19,486 nt of DNA from Anaerolineae bacterium (GTDB taxonomy: Bacteria > Chloroflexota > Anaerolineae > B4-G1): the NCBI GenBank assembly GCA_030620125.1, contig JAUXFI010000009.1:1-19486 (forward strand), in the 5' to 3' direction. Position 1 is the stretch's first letter; each line of letters begins with the position of its first letter. Positions 19,479 through 19,486 of the stretch are shown in pieces. The translations under genes and the position numbers were made by a program. The notes under the pieces were generated by a model. The model saw only the letters and a list, made by a program, of their open reading frames with translations, searched no databases and was not told where the DNA came from.

Positions 19479-19486
19479 TCTCTCGC

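Overview
The window looks like chromosomal DNA (G+C high, roughly 60%) from an uncultured Chloroflexota bacterium, most likely of the Anaerolineae group. This is inferred from gene content and protein style: threonine/proline-rich TPTPTP stalks on surface proteins, a PASTA-less PknB-type kinase with an NBR1-like Ig domain, a DHH-CBS-CCA fusion protein, two GerW/YtfJ-like membrane proteins, a MEMO-family protein and a CT398-like zinc ribbon protein. No marker gene fixes the taxonomy. Stop codons, start codons and promoters are ordinary bacterial ones.

Layout. 1-1061: a FecR-like lipoprotein on the minus strand, whose promoter diverges from the next operon. 1282-3064: a two-gene iron-sulfur assembly operon (sufC-like ATPase, then one SufB/D-like scaffold). 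The ATPase frame is cut by an in-frame TAG. 3152-5236: a large secreted/membrane thiol-disulfide protein (two thioredoxin-fold domains fused to a CcdA-like membrane domain), then TrmO, a tRNA methyltransferase. 5267-7264 (minus): a Ser/Thr kinase with an extracellular Ig-like domain. 7519-8424: a regulatory cluster with tRNA-Gly(CCC), a small cyclic-nucleotide-binding protein and tRNA-Pro(GGG), each with a near-consensus promoter, and terminators after both tRNAs. 8452-11398 (minus): lgt, then a zinc ribbon coiled-coil gene and a MEMO-family gene, with a strong terminator hairpin between lgt and the last two. 11527-15324 (minus): a probable operon of a DUF1566-like fragment, the DHH/CBS/CCA-adding fusion enzyme and two GerW-like membrane proteins. 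15800-19025 (plus): an orphan OmpR-type response regulator followed by a membrane-anchored NACHT-like NTPase with HEAT repeats. 19062-19355 (minus): a DUF167/YggU protein. The window ends in a 98-bp element bounded by 15-bp perfect inverted repeats.

Most genes are housekeeping: Fe-S cluster assembly, tRNA maturation and modification, lipoprotein acylation and redox. The main points of interest are: (i) the TAG inside the only sufC of what looks like a minimal two-gene Fe-S assembly system; (ii) a family of heptameric tandem repeat arrays of about five units that sit on gene boundaries and once inside a coding region; (iii) the response regulator/HEAT-NTPase pair, whose P-loop carries Arg in place of Lys; (iv) two inverted-repeat elements (15575-15670 and 19381-19478) not explained by any gene. 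I saw no phage, insertion sequence, CRISPR array or rRNA.
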